Shown piece after piece: positions 24,268 through 32,674 of a DNA stretch of 64,000 bases; the stretch's first letter is position 1; every line of letters begins with the position of its first letter. The translations under genes were made by a program, and so were the position numbers. The notes beneath the pieces are model-generated. The model searched no databases and was not told the DNA's origin. It worked only from the letters and a program-made list of their open reading frames with translations. The DNA comes from an uncultured Clostridium sp. (GTDB lineage Bacteria; Bacillota; Clostridia; Lachnospirales; Lachnospiraceae): NCBI GenBank assembly GCA_934438135.1, contig CAKSBP010000016.1:1-64000 (forward strand), given 5' to 3'.

Positions 24268-26766
24268 ATGCGTAACAAGAAGAAAGCAGCAGCATTGATG
24301 ATGGCTGCAGTGCTGTGTACAGTTTCTATGATACCGGTATCAGCAGCACAAAGTGTAAGCAGTATGGGGAGTCTAGAAGAGAAAGATACAGATAAAGATG
24401 GATTGGCAGACTACATAGAACAATATTATAAAACTGATAAAAACAAAAAGGATACCGATGGAGATGGTATTAGTGATTATGATGAAATCATGCTTTATAA
24501 TACCAATCCCCTGAAAAAGGATACCGATGGAAATGGTATCAGCGATTATAATGAAGATTATGATGGTGACGGACTTACTGTAAAGCAGGAAATGAAATAT
24601 GGAACAGACCCAATGAAAGCAGATACCGATGGAGATGGTATTTTAGATGGAAAAGAGATAAAAAAATACCATTCGAATCCATTAAAATCAGACAGTGATA
24701 GTGATGGCCTGGAGGATGGTCTGGAAGTTACTTTGAAAATGAATCCGATAAAAAAGGATACCGATCAGGATGGGGTTTTAGACAGTGAGGAAATGGTAAC
24801 TCGCAAGATTACAGCAGGAAGCACTAAGTCGGATGTTTACGCTTTTGCAAAAGCAGATGTAAAAGCAAAGAATTACCTGAAACCTCAGCTTACAAAATTA
24901 GAGAAGGATGACCTGGAAGTGGGAAGCGATATTCCAGGATATCTGGGAAATGGATTTTTATTTACATCAGATGGAGCATGTAAGAATGTGAAGTTGGTTA
25001 TTGGCTTTCAGAAACAGAGTTCCGAGGCGAATCCAGCAGTTTATTATTTTGATGAAACAGAAAAAAAACTGATAGAAGCTACAGCAAAAAAGAGAGGAAC
25101 AGAAATTCAGGTTTCTAATGTAAAAGAAGGAAAATATGTTTTACTGGACAAAAATAAATATGAGGGTATTATTAAGAGAAATTCTTTTGCAGCAGCAAAA
25201 GCGATGACTGCTACGGATACGGTTACCGACTCTAATAATGATGGCATCAGTGATTATTATACAACATTGATATTTGAGGGGAAGATTTTAACTGGTACTG
25301 GAAAATCCTATGCAGGATATGATTTTAGTGGTGCAAATGGAGATTACGATGGAGACGGTCTTCTAAACGGAAAGGAGATGCAGGTTGTTACAGACAGCAA
25401 TGAAATTTACCTGAAAGTTACGACTGATCCGACAATTTCAGATACCGATTTTGATGGACGTGAGGATGCAGTGGATACAGATTCCTTTAGTAATAGTTTT
25501 TCTGGAACACTGAAAACAAGTCAGGCAGCGACTTCTGTCTCTTATGTAATGGACTATCGAAACTTTTTTAAGAGTATCAGCAGTTATAATAAAAATGTAT
25601 GTACCATGTCATCGATTTGTTCCTCACTTACTTATTCCGGTTCAACAATAGATGGAAGCAGTATTAGTACATTTTTAAGAACCAATGGATTGGCCAGTGT
25701 AAGAAAATATCAATTAAACAGTAAATATAAAGATAATGATATTACAGATATTTATGTTGGACACCGAAAAGTAACATATAATGGAATAACAAGAGAAATT
25801 CTTGGAATTTTTGTCCGTGGAACCAATGGTTCCATAGAAGAGTGGTCAAGTAATTTTGATGTAGGAAAAACCAGTGACTTTAACAAAAACAACGATTGGG
25901 TGATAAAAACAAATCATAAAGGATTTGATATTACTGCAACAAGAATATTAAATTATGTAGATACATATAAGAATACTTATTTAGACAGCTCAGTAGATAC
26001 GGCTTACTGGGTAACAGGACATTCCAGAGGAGCAGCTATTGCTAATATTATTGGAGCACGTCTGTACAGCGAGGGAAAAACAGCCTATACTTATACTTTT
26101 GCAGCACCAAATACAACAACAGCATCTAATCCTAGTACCTATAAAGGAATTTACAATATCGTAAATACAGATGACTTGGTGCCACAGCTTCCAATGGAAG
26201 CTTGGGGATTTGTGAAGTATGGTAAAACATATAAAGCCAGTATTGCAGGCAGTTATGAGAAAGAATGGGAAAAGCTTACGGGGATTTCGGACTATAATCC
26301 AGATACGTTTGGTTTAAGTGAAACCGTAGATAAAATGGGGGCAATTGCAGCCAATAGAGATGCCTGCTATACATTTGTTTATGCAAAAGATTATTACACA
26401 TCCAAGTTCTATTCCAGTGAATCTACCAGAGATTCCAAACTTTCCGTATTAGAGGCCTCTTATCCGGCAGGTACAGCGGGAACCTATAAATCTGTGAAGC
26501 AATATAAAAGTTCGGCATGGGTGAATAAGTATGGTTATTATCAGTACCAGACACCAGCATTTTTAATGCAGATTCTGGCAGCTGTCATGGCAGGGCAGTA
26601 TGGTGGGAGTTATGACCTGGATTTTGCAACGCTGGATGTAGCTCCATTTATGGAAGATGCAAAATGGGGAATTATCCGTACAGCATTAGGAGGAGTAGAA
26701 CATCCACATTACCCAGAATCCTACTATTTATTAAGCACACATGCAGTTACTACTTTGTTTGCTTAG
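24268..26766 (+). CDS. Secreted Ca-binding (TSP3-repeat) protein with class 3 lipase-like domain
   Basis: The protein has 832 residues with a Sec signal (ALMMAAVLCTVSMIPVSAA, cut near 27). Residues about 38-175 hold six thrombospondin type 3-like calcium repeats of the form DTDGDGISDYDE. A second isolated group follows the middle domain (DSNNDGISDYYTT, DYDGDGLLNGKE, DTDFDGREDAVD at 320-405). The C-terminal third is an alpha/beta-hydrolase of the lipase class 3 type, with the nucleophile elbow TGHSRGAAIAN (Ser586) and later Asp and His candidates (NTDDLVPQLP, HPHYPESYY). It has no sortase signal. It is probably a calcium-stabilised extracellular esterase or lipase; the substrate is unknown. 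Confidence 0.8.
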   Translation: MRNKKKAAALMMAAVLCTVSMIPVSAAQSVSSMGSLEEKDTDKDGLADYIEQYYKTDKNKKDTDGDGISDYDEIMLYNTNPLKKDTDGNGISDYNEDYDGDGLTVKQEMKYGTDPMKADTDGDGILDGKEIKKYHSNPLKSDSDSDGLEDGLEVTLKMNPIKKDTDQDGVLDSEEMVTRKITAGSTKSDVYAFAKADVKAKNYLKPQLTKLEKDDLEVGSDIPGYLGNGFLFTSDGACKNVKLVIGFQKQSSEANPAVYYFDETEKKLIEATAKKRGTEIQVSNVKEGKYVLLDKNKYEGIIKRNSFAAAKAMTATDTVTDSNNDGISDYYTTLIFEGKILTGTGKSYAGYDFSGANGDYDGDGLLNGKEMQVVTDSNEIYLKVTTDPTISDTDFDGREDAVDTDSFSNSFSGTLKTSQAATSVSYVMDYRNFFKSISSYNKNVCTMSSICSSLTYSGSTIDGSSISTFLRTNGLASVRKYQLNSKYKDNDITDIYVGHRKVTYNGITREILGIFVRGTNGSIEEWSSNFDVGKTSDFNKNNDWVIKTNHKGFDITATRILNYVDTYKNTYLDSSVDTAYWVTGHSRGAAIANIIGARLYSEGKTAYTYTFAAPNTTTASNPSTYKGIYNIVNTDDLVPQLPMEAWGFVKYGKTYKASIAGSYEKEWEKLTGISDYNPDTFGLSETVDKMGAIAANRDACYTFVYAKDYYTSKFYSSESTRDSKLSVLEASYPAGTAGTYKSVKQYKSSAWVNKYGYYQYQTPAFLMQILAAVMAGQYGGSYDLDFATLDVAPFMEDAKWGIIRTALGGVEHPHYPESYYLLSTHAVTTLFA

Positions 26767-26845
26767 AAAACCACATTTCATTCTGATGAATTTATAAAAT
26801 CTGCATACACTATAAAAGAAAAGGATTCTATAGTGGAGGTGCAGT

Positions 26846-28246
26846 ATGAATAACTGCAGGGTAAGGTTTTCTGGATTAACAATCGAGAATATAAAAAATG
26901 TGGAATATGGAAAATTTACTATGCCATCCATGCGGCAGAAAAACAAAGGCAGTCTGGATGAGTATGAGGCAGATATAGCAGGGATTTACGGGCAGAATGG
27001 TTCCGGAAAGACAGCGGTTATTGATACACTGTATTTGATAAAATCTCTGCTGTCAGGAGAAAAGTTAAACATGCAGTGGGGCAGCTATATTCGTATGGGC
27101 AGTCCGACTGCGTGTTTTGAAGCAGAGTTTCTTGTATATTCAAAGGAAGCAAAGTTTCAGGTTTTTTATGAAGTAGAGTTGGTTCGGGAAGAGGGAGATT
27201 TTACGATAGGAAAAGAAACGATTTCCTACCGTAAGCGGATAGATGAAAAACATTCGAGGAGGCGGATCGCGATTTCCTTTAAGATAGAAGAACAGGGAAT
27301 TCCAGAACCGAAGAAACGTTTAGAAGAGCTGGCAGGAAGAGATAAAGAAAGAAAGGAACAGATAAAACGGACTGTTCTCCATGCATTTCAAAACAGAGCA
27401 TCCGCTATTTTCAGCCTGGAGAGCCGTATATTGTTAACAGAAACATATCATGAAGAGTATGAGGATGTTGCATTTTTGATACAAACACTTTATCAATATG
27501 CAATGGTGAATTTATTTGTAATACAAAATATTCATTCTGGTAAAATCAGTGCAGATTTTATTCTGCCAATGGTTTTTCGTGCAGAGGATGCAAGAGAGAC
27601 TCTGCAGGGAAGTTTTTTTGTAAATCTGCGAAATACTACACTTTTGGAAAAAACTCACTGTCAATTATTAAAACAGGTTCTTGTGCAGGTAAATTTGGTG
27701 ATTGGAGCGATTATCCCAGGCATGTTCATTGCCTTAAAAGAAATGGGAACGGTTGAAGAGAAAGCGGGAGAAGTAAAACAGAAGATTGAATTAATATCCT
27801 GTCGGGGAGATATAGAAATTCCGGTTCGACAGGAATCTGAGGGAATTATAAAAATTATTTCTATTTTGAGTGCACTGATTCAGGTGTACAATAATCCATA
27901 TTTGTGTCTGGCGGTGGATGAATTGGATGCGGGTGTATATGAATATCTGTTAGGAGAAATTCTTGATTTATTCTACCGTGGTGGAAAAGGTCAGCTGATA
28001 TTTACATCTCACAATCTTCGTCCATTGGAAATGCTGCCGAGGCAGTGTATTGTGTTTTCTACGGCAAATCCAAAGAACCGTTATATTCGTATGCAGATGT
28101 TAAAAAGGCAGAGAAATTTAAGGGATGCCTATCTTCGTTGTATTACCCTTGGCGGTCAAGAGGAATGTGTTTATCAGGAAACAGACAGCATTAAAATTGC
28201 AAGGGCGTTTCGTAATGCAGGAAGGATTTTGAATCATGACAGCTAA
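26846..28246 (+). CDS. AAA/ABC-type ATPase, candidate antiphage effector regulator
   Basis: The protein has 466 residues of the SMC/OLD-like AAA_15/AAA_21 group. Walker A is GQNGSGKT (49-56), Walker B is LCLAVDELD with Asp358-Glu359, and the switch His is in FTSHNLRP. A long variable insertion lies between, and the signature region reads RQESEGIIKIISILSALIQ. Its last 11 bases overlap a TOPRIM-fold gene. ATPase plus TOPRIM pairs occur in PARIS (AriA/AriB), AbiL-type and OLD-like defence systems. The functional match is inferred from the pairing and sizes only. It is preceded by a good ribosome site (GTGGAGGTGC). Confidence 0.75.
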   Translation: MNNCRVRFSGLTIENIKNVEYGKFTMPSMRQKNKGSLDEYEADIAGIYGQNGSGKTAVIDTLYLIKSLLSGEKLNMQWGSYIRMGSPTACFEAEFLVYSKEAKFQVFYEVELVREEGDFTIGKETISYRKRIDEKHSRRRIAISFKIEEQGIPEPKKRLEELAGRDKERKEQIKRTVLHAFQNRASAIFSLESRILLTETYHEEYEDVAFLIQTLYQYAMVNLFVIQNIHSGKISADFILPMVFRAEDARETLQGSFFVNLRNTTLLEKTHCQLLKQVLVQVNLVIGAIIPGMFIALKEMGTVEEKAGEVKQKIELISCRGDIEIPVRQESEGIIKIISILSALIQVYNNPYLCLAVDELDAGVYEYLLGEILDLFYRGGKGQLIFTSHNLRPLEMLPRQCIVFSTANPKNRYIRMQMLKRQRNLRDAYLRCITLGGQEECVYQETDSIKIARAFRNAGRILNHDS

Positions 28247-28946
28247 AGAGAAGAAAGTAATCTTGTTTATTGTGGAGGGGCCAAGTGATGAAAGTGCACT
28301 GGGAACGGGGATGAAAGAAATTTTTAAAGACTGTGAAGTCCGGTTTTATGTGGTGCATGGAGATATTGCTACTAAGGGAAATGTGACGCAGAATACGGTT
28401 TTAAAACGGGTAGATGACTGCATTCGGGATGTGATGGAGCGGTACCGTTACAAAACGAATGATATTGAACAAATTATTCAGATTGTAGATATGGATGGAA
28501 CATTTATTCAACCTGAAAAAGTAGTGGAAGAACCAGTGCCAGAGGTATTGTATTTTTCAGATCATGTAGAGACGGCGCACCGCGAACGAATGATACAGCG
28601 TAATGAATCAAAAGGACGGATTTTATTTAAATTGTATAAAACGTCAAAAGTACATGGAATTCCATACCGGATTTATTTTATGTCCTGCAACTTAGAGCAT
28701 GTGCTGTATGGAAAATTGGAGAATTTAACAGACAGCCAGAAATGGGAATATTCTGATCGTTTTGCAGAACGTTTTGAGGGAAAGCCAGAAGCATTTGAGC
28801 AGTTTATGGAGGCAGAGGAGGTTGCGGTGCAGGGAAGTTATCAGGAAACCTGGAAGTTTATTGAACGAGACGTACATTCGTTGGAACGGTACTCGAATTT
28901 GTGTCTGGCATTTGTAGGATGTGAAGTAAACGAGGAAACGGATTAG
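28236..28946 (+). CDS. TOPRIM-fold protein paired with AAA ATPase
   Basis: The protein has 236 residues. The N-terminus KKVILFIVEGPSDESAL contains the TOPRIM Glu14 in the hydrophobic-hydrophobic-EGxxDExxL pattern. Asp85 and Asp87 in QIVDMDGTF supply the DxD motif, so the metal site looks intact. It overlaps the ATPase gene by 11 bases. In OLD, PARIS and Gabija-like systems the TOPRIM domain is the nuclease. Whether this one cuts DNA or RNA cannot be told. RNase M5-like or RloB-like roles are alternatives. Confidence 0.65.
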   Translation: MTAKEKKVILFIVEGPSDESALGTGMKEIFKDCEVRFYVVHGDIATKGNVTQNTVLKRVDDCIRDVMERYRYKTNDIEQIIQIVDMDGTFIQPEKVVEEPVPEVLYFSDHVETAHRERMIQRNESKGRILFKLYKTSKVHGIPYRIYFMSCNLEHVLYGKLENLTDSQKWEYSDRFAERFEGKPEAFEQFMEAEEVAVQGSYQETWKFIERDVHSLERYSNLCLAFVGCEVNEETD

Positions 28947-28974
28947 TTAAAATTTCTATGAAACAAAGTACATG

Positions 28975-29012
28975 ATGTTACAGAGCACTGTGTCAGCACT
29001 GCCCTGTAACAT
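28975..29012 (+). terminator. Terminator after the ATPase/TOPRIM pair
   Basis: A 9-bp stem ATGTTACAG / CTGTAACAT followed by TTTTT lies 29 bases after the stop codon. Confidence 0.8.
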
Positions 29013-29078
29013 TTTTATATGCCAGCAGATTTCTGCCTGTATTTATTCCAATTAAAAATATAATTACAATAAAACCTA

Positions 29079-29107
29079 TTGACAAAGTATGAAATAAGAT
29101 ATATAAC
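29079..29107 (+). promoter_or_regulatory. Predicted sigma-A promoter of cysK
   Basis: TTGACA (29079-29084) and TATAAC (29102-29107) are 17 bases apart, close to consensus. The 5' leader is about 72 bases and AT-rich. CymR-type control is common for clostridial cysK but I cannot point to a sure site. Confidence 0.65.
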
Positions 29108-29186
29108 TATTACATACAAAACATAGTGATTAAGTATGAATTGATATAGCAAATAAATAGAAAGTAAAACGAGAGGAGCATGTACG

Positions 29187-30125
29187 ATGGGAGATTTGAG
29201 AACAAGTATTACACAGCTGATTGGAAAGACACCAGTATTAGAGATGAAACGACTGGAAGAAAAATACGGACTGGATGTTAAGCTGGTTGGAAAACTAGAA
29301 TATTTTAATCCGGCTGGAAGTGTAAAAGACAGAATTGCCTTGGCGATGATTGAAGATGCAGAAAAAGCAGGGCGTTTACAGCCAGGTGCAACGATTATTG
29401 AACCGACTTCTGGAAATACGGGAATTGGAATTGCAGCAGTAGCAGCAGCAAAAGGATATCGTGCGGTATTAACTATGCCGGAAACCATGTCTGTGGAAAG
29501 AAGAAAGATGTTACAGGCATATGGTGCAAAACTTGTGTTGACAGATGGTTCAAAGGGAATGAAAGGTGCCATTGCAAAAGCGGAGGAATTAAAGGAAGAA
29601 ATTGAGAATTCCATTATTTTAAGTCAGTTTGCAAATCCAGCAAATCCAGCAGTACATCTTTCTAGCACAGGACCGGAAATCTGGGAACAGTTAGACGGAA
29701 AAGTGGATATTTTTGTTGCAGGAATTGGAACTGGTGGAACAATTACTGGTGTTGGGCGTTATTTAAAATCTAAGAATCCAGATGTGAAGATAGCTGGGGT
29801 AGAACCTGCAGGTTCTCCTGTTTTATCCAAAGGAACAGCAGGACCACATAAAATTCAGGGAATTGGTGCGGGATTTGTACCAGAAATACTGGATACAGAA
29901 ATTTATGATGAAATTATCACGGTAGAAAATGAAAGTGCATTTGAAACAGGTCGTGATATTGCAAGAACAGAGGGATTCTTAGTAGGAATTTCTTCTGGTG
30001 CAGCCGTGTGGGCCGCAAAAGAGCTGGCAAAACGTCCTGAAAATAAAGGAAAGACAATTGTTGTGTTATTACCAGATACAGGAGATCGTTATTTTTCAAC
30101 TCCATTGTTTAATGGGGAAGAATAA
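29187..30125 (+). CDS. cysK: O-acetylserine sulfhydrylase (cysteine synthase A)
   Basis: The protein has 312 residues of PLP fold type II. The PLP lysine is in NPAGSVKDRIA (about Lys42), the Asn-loop PTSGNTGIG binds substrate, and GIGTGGTITG binds the cofactor phosphate. It makes cysteine from O-acetylserine and sulfide. GAGAGGAGC precedes the ATG. It is monocistronic behind a strong promoter. Cysteine supply is relevant to iron-sulfur enzymes and the Cys-rich peptide in this genome, though no direct link is shown. Confidence 0.95.
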   Translation: MGDLRTSITQLIGKTPVLEMKRLEEKYGLDVKLVGKLEYFNPAGSVKDRIALAMIEDAEKAGRLQPGATIIEPTSGNTGIGIAAVAAAKGYRAVLTMPETMSVERRKMLQAYGAKLVLTDGSKGMKGAIAKAEELKEEIENSIILSQFANPANPAVHLSSTGPEIWEQLDGKVDIFVAGIGTGGTITGVGRYLKSKNPDVKIAGVEPAGSPVLSKGTAGPHKIQGIGAGFVPEILDTEIYDEIITVENESAFETGRDIARTEGFLVGISSGAAVWAAKELAKRPENKGKTIVVLLPDTGDRYFSTPLFNGEE

Positions 30126-30226
30126 TTGGTACCAAAGCCTTTTCAGACGCAGATAACACAATTATAAGCACGTTCTTTTATGGAAGACATATAATAAAAG
30201 AAAGAGAAGAGAGTGCGTGCATAAGT

Positions 30227-30430
30227 ATGATTAAAAGGGGAATAATCTGGCTTTTGTCGGTAGGGCTTATGTTATGGGTCTGGGGATGTGTTCTTTTTGT
30301 AAGCGAGTTCCAGAAAATCATGGGAAACGAAGGACGGCTTTTGGAAGCATGGATTACAATTTTCTTTCTAATAGAAACATATAGACTGATAAAATATAGA
30401 AAGATGCATCAGCCGAAGAAGGCTGGATAG
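30227..30430 (+). CDS. Small membrane protein of unknown function
   Basis: The protein has 67 residues with two hydrophobic helices (about 5-27 and 38-54) separated by a charged loop, and a basic C-terminus (KMHQPKKAG). The ribosome site is weak (AGAGAAGAGAG further upstream). I do not recognise it. Codon use is like the neighbours, so it may be real. Confidence 0.45.
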   Translation: MIKRGIIWLLSVGLMLWVWGCVLFVSEFQKIMGNEGRLLEAWITIFFLIETYRLIKYRKMHQPKKAG

Positions 30431-30618
30431 CAGATATCCGCACTCAAAAGAAAGTGTGCATAATCAGGTCAGCAGATGGTTATGCATGCTTTTTTGCATT
30501 TATTTTTTCTAAAATTTCTGTGAAATATGAAATATCCTGTGTACGAAAAAAGAATAAATGGTATAATGGCAATAGCTTAATATCACCATGTTTTTTTGCA
30601 TGGCATTTTGGAGGAAAC

Positions 30619-31476
30619 ATGTTTGGTTATGTAACCATAGAAAAACCGGAATTAAAGGTAAAAGATTATTATAAATATCAGGCATATTACTGTGGGCTTT
30701 GCAGCGTGTTAAAAGAACGGTATGGAAGGCTTGGGCAGATGACATTGACTTATGACATGACATTTCTGATTATTCTTCTGGCATCTCTTTATGAGAAAGA
30801 AAGTGAGAAAAGTTATCACCGCTGCGTGGCACATCCCGCAAAGAAGCATGCGATGCTGATTAATGAGTTAACTGAGTATGCCGCCGATCTTAATATTGTA
30901 ATGGCCTATCATAATTTTCGGGATGACTGGAATGATGAACGAAAAATTACAGGTGCAGCAGGCTGTGCTTTACTAAAGAAAAAATATGAAAAGATTCAAA
31001 AACAGTATCCGAGACAGTGCAGTGCAGTAGAAGGAGCACTGAAAGAACTAGGAGCATGTGAACAGAGAAATGAAACAAATCTAGATTTGGTGTCAGACTG
31101 TTTTGGGAATTTAATGGCCGAACTGTTTTTATATCGGAAGGATCACTGGGAGGAAATTCTTCGGGAGACTGGAAGATATCTGGGCAAGTTTATTTATTTA
31201 ATTGATGCATATGAAGATTTGGAAGAAGATCAGAAGAAGGGCAGCTATAATCCTTTTATTTCTATCAGTAAGGAGCTGGATTATGAGGAAAACTGTGAGG
31301 ATATTTTAAATTTAATGATGGCAGAGTGTGCTAGAAATTTTGAGAAACTTCCGCTGGAACAGGATGTGGATATTTTACGGAATATTTTATATGCTGGTGT
31401 CTGGGTAAAATACAAAAAAATGAAGGATAAGAAATTAGAAGGAAAGGATGTAAAAGAAAATGACAGATCCATATAA
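30619..31476 (+). CDS. DUF5685 family protein
   Basis: The protein has 285 residues from ATG 30619, chosen for GGAGG at 30610. The upstream in-frame extension to 30454 is low-quality sequence. It starts MFGYVTIEKPELKVKDYYKY followed by YYCGLCSVLKERYG, the signature I associate with DUF5685 in Lachnospiraceae. A helical all-alpha body follows (AYHNFRDDWNDERK; LIDAYEDLEEDQKKGSYNPF), reminiscent of terpene-synthase-like helical folds with acidic motifs. Function unknown. Its stop overlaps the J-domain gene by 17 bases, so they are coupled. Confidence 0.75.
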   Translation: MFGYVTIEKPELKVKDYYKYQAYYCGLCSVLKERYGRLGQMTLTYDMTFLIILLASLYEKESEKSYHRCVAHPAKKHAMLINELTEYAADLNIVMAYHNFRDDWNDERKITGAAGCALLKKKYEKIQKQYPRQCSAVEGALKELGACEQRNETNLDLVSDCFGNLMAELFLYRKDHWEEILRETGRYLGKFIYLIDAYEDLEEDQKKGSYNPFISISKELDYEENCEDILNLMMAECARNFEKLPLEQDVDILRNILYAGVWVKYKKMKDKKLEGKDVKENDRSI

Positions 31477-32089
31477 GGTGCTTGGAGTATCACAAAGTGC
31501 TTCAAACGATGAGGTAAAAAAAGCATATCGGGAGTTAAGCAGAAAGTATCATCCGGATTCTTATGCAGATAATCCGTTAGCAGATTTAGCAGAGGAAAAG
31601 TTCAAGGAAATTCAGGATGCTTATCATCAGATTATGGATGAGAGGGAAAAGGGATACAGCAGTGCATCTTATGCTCAGGGAAGCCAGGGGCAGTCATCCT
31701 ATCAGCAGCAGTATTATGATGAAGATACGACGCAGATGCGCCAGATTTACAGCATGCTGATGATGAATCAGTTCCGTGAGGCACTGAATGAACTGGCAAG
31801 AGTAGACCAGCGTGGTGCAAAATGGAATTATTATAATGGTGTTGCTTATGCAGGACTTGGAAATATCATTACGGCAATGAGTTATGCGAAGCGGGCAGTT
31901 TCCATGGAACCACAGAATCAACAGTATACACAATTTTTATTTCAGCTTCAGAATTCCAGTCGGAATTACCACAATGCAGGAGGAGGAATAAGCAGTGGAA
32001 ATTCAGATGCCTGTGATATGTGCTGTAAATTATGGATTGCGGATTCCCTGTGTGAATGTATGGGTGGTGATTTGTGTCCATGCATGTAA
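31460..32089 (+). CDS. J-domain protein with TPR and Cys-rich tail
   Basis: The protein has 209 residues. The N-terminal J-domain (MTDPYKVLGVSQSASNDEVK) has an intact HPD at 31-33, so it can stimulate DnaK. A Gln/Ser/Tyr-rich linker (about 70-92) and a TPR-like helical region (about 95-165) follow. The short C-terminal tail has seven cysteines (DACDMCCKLWIADSLCECMG, then DLCPCM), suggesting metal binding. It lacks the DnaJ zinc-finger and C-terminal domains. It is coupled by overlaps to the DUF5685 gene upstream and a membrane protein downstream, a recurring Lachnospiraceae gene set whose joint role is unknown. Confidence 0.85.
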   Translation: MTDPYKVLGVSQSASNDEVKKAYRELSRKYHPDSYADNPLADLAEEKFKEIQDAYHQIMDEREKGYSSASYAQGSQGQSSYQQQYYDEDTTQMRQIYSMLMMNQFREALNELARVDQRGAKWNYYNGVAYAGLGNIITAMSYAKRAVSMEPQNQQYTQFLFQLQNSSRNYHNAGGGISSGNSDACDMCCKLWIADSLCECMGGDLCPCM

Positions 32090-32592
32090 CATCCAAGGAA
32101 ATGGCTATGCTTGGAACATTGGCAGGATTATGTGTTTTATTTATCTGCCTGGGTTCCATTCTAGAAAGTAATACTTTGTTTCTGCTTGGTGCAGCGTCCC
32201 TATGTTTTGGTGCAGCACTTAAGGATTATGGATTTCGACTGGGCGGAGGATTTCTGGCAGCAACCATGGCATTATCCCTTCTATTGTCTGGAAATAAGCT
32301 GTATTGTCTGACCTATCTTGGAATGTGCGTTTATCTCATGACAAGAATGTTTGTGTTCAAAGGAAGAATACAGCGTGGAATAAAGGAAGCACTCTGCTAT
32401 GCAGTATTTAATATTATGTATATTCCAGTTATTATTCTGGCGCCAAAGCTGGTTTTTCATGGAAGATTTAATTCTCTGCTTTTTTTATTTTTTATAGTGG
32501 GAGGTCAGATTGTCCTGTTTATTTATAATTATGTATTAAACTGGTTTTTATATACAGGATGGATCCAGTTTAAAAAACGCTTCCTGGGTTAA
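32074..32592 (+). CDS. Polytopic membrane protein linked to the J-domain gene
   Basis: The protein has 172 residues from GTG 32074 (ATG at 32080 is equally possible). It overlaps the J-domain gene by 16 bases. It has five or six hydrophobic segments (about 12-30, 35-48, 57-75, 80-92, 108-125 and 133-160) and short loops. There is no recognisable motif. It is presumed to act with the two coupled upstream proteins at the membrane. Confidence 0.6.
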   Translation: MSMHVTSKEMAMLGTLAGLCVLFICLGSILESNTLFLLGAASLCFGAALKDYGFRLGGGFLAATMALSLLLSGNKLYCLTYLGMCVYLMTRMFVFKGRIQRGIKEALCYAVFNIMYIPVIILAPKLVFHGRFNSLLFLFFIVGGQIVLFIYNYVLNWFLYTGWIQFKKRFLG

Positions 32593-32674
32593 TCAGATCG
32601 TACAATCTGGTTGTAAAAGTGTAAATCCTGGGATATAATGATAGAAAAGACGAAAGAGAGAGGGGATTTAACTT

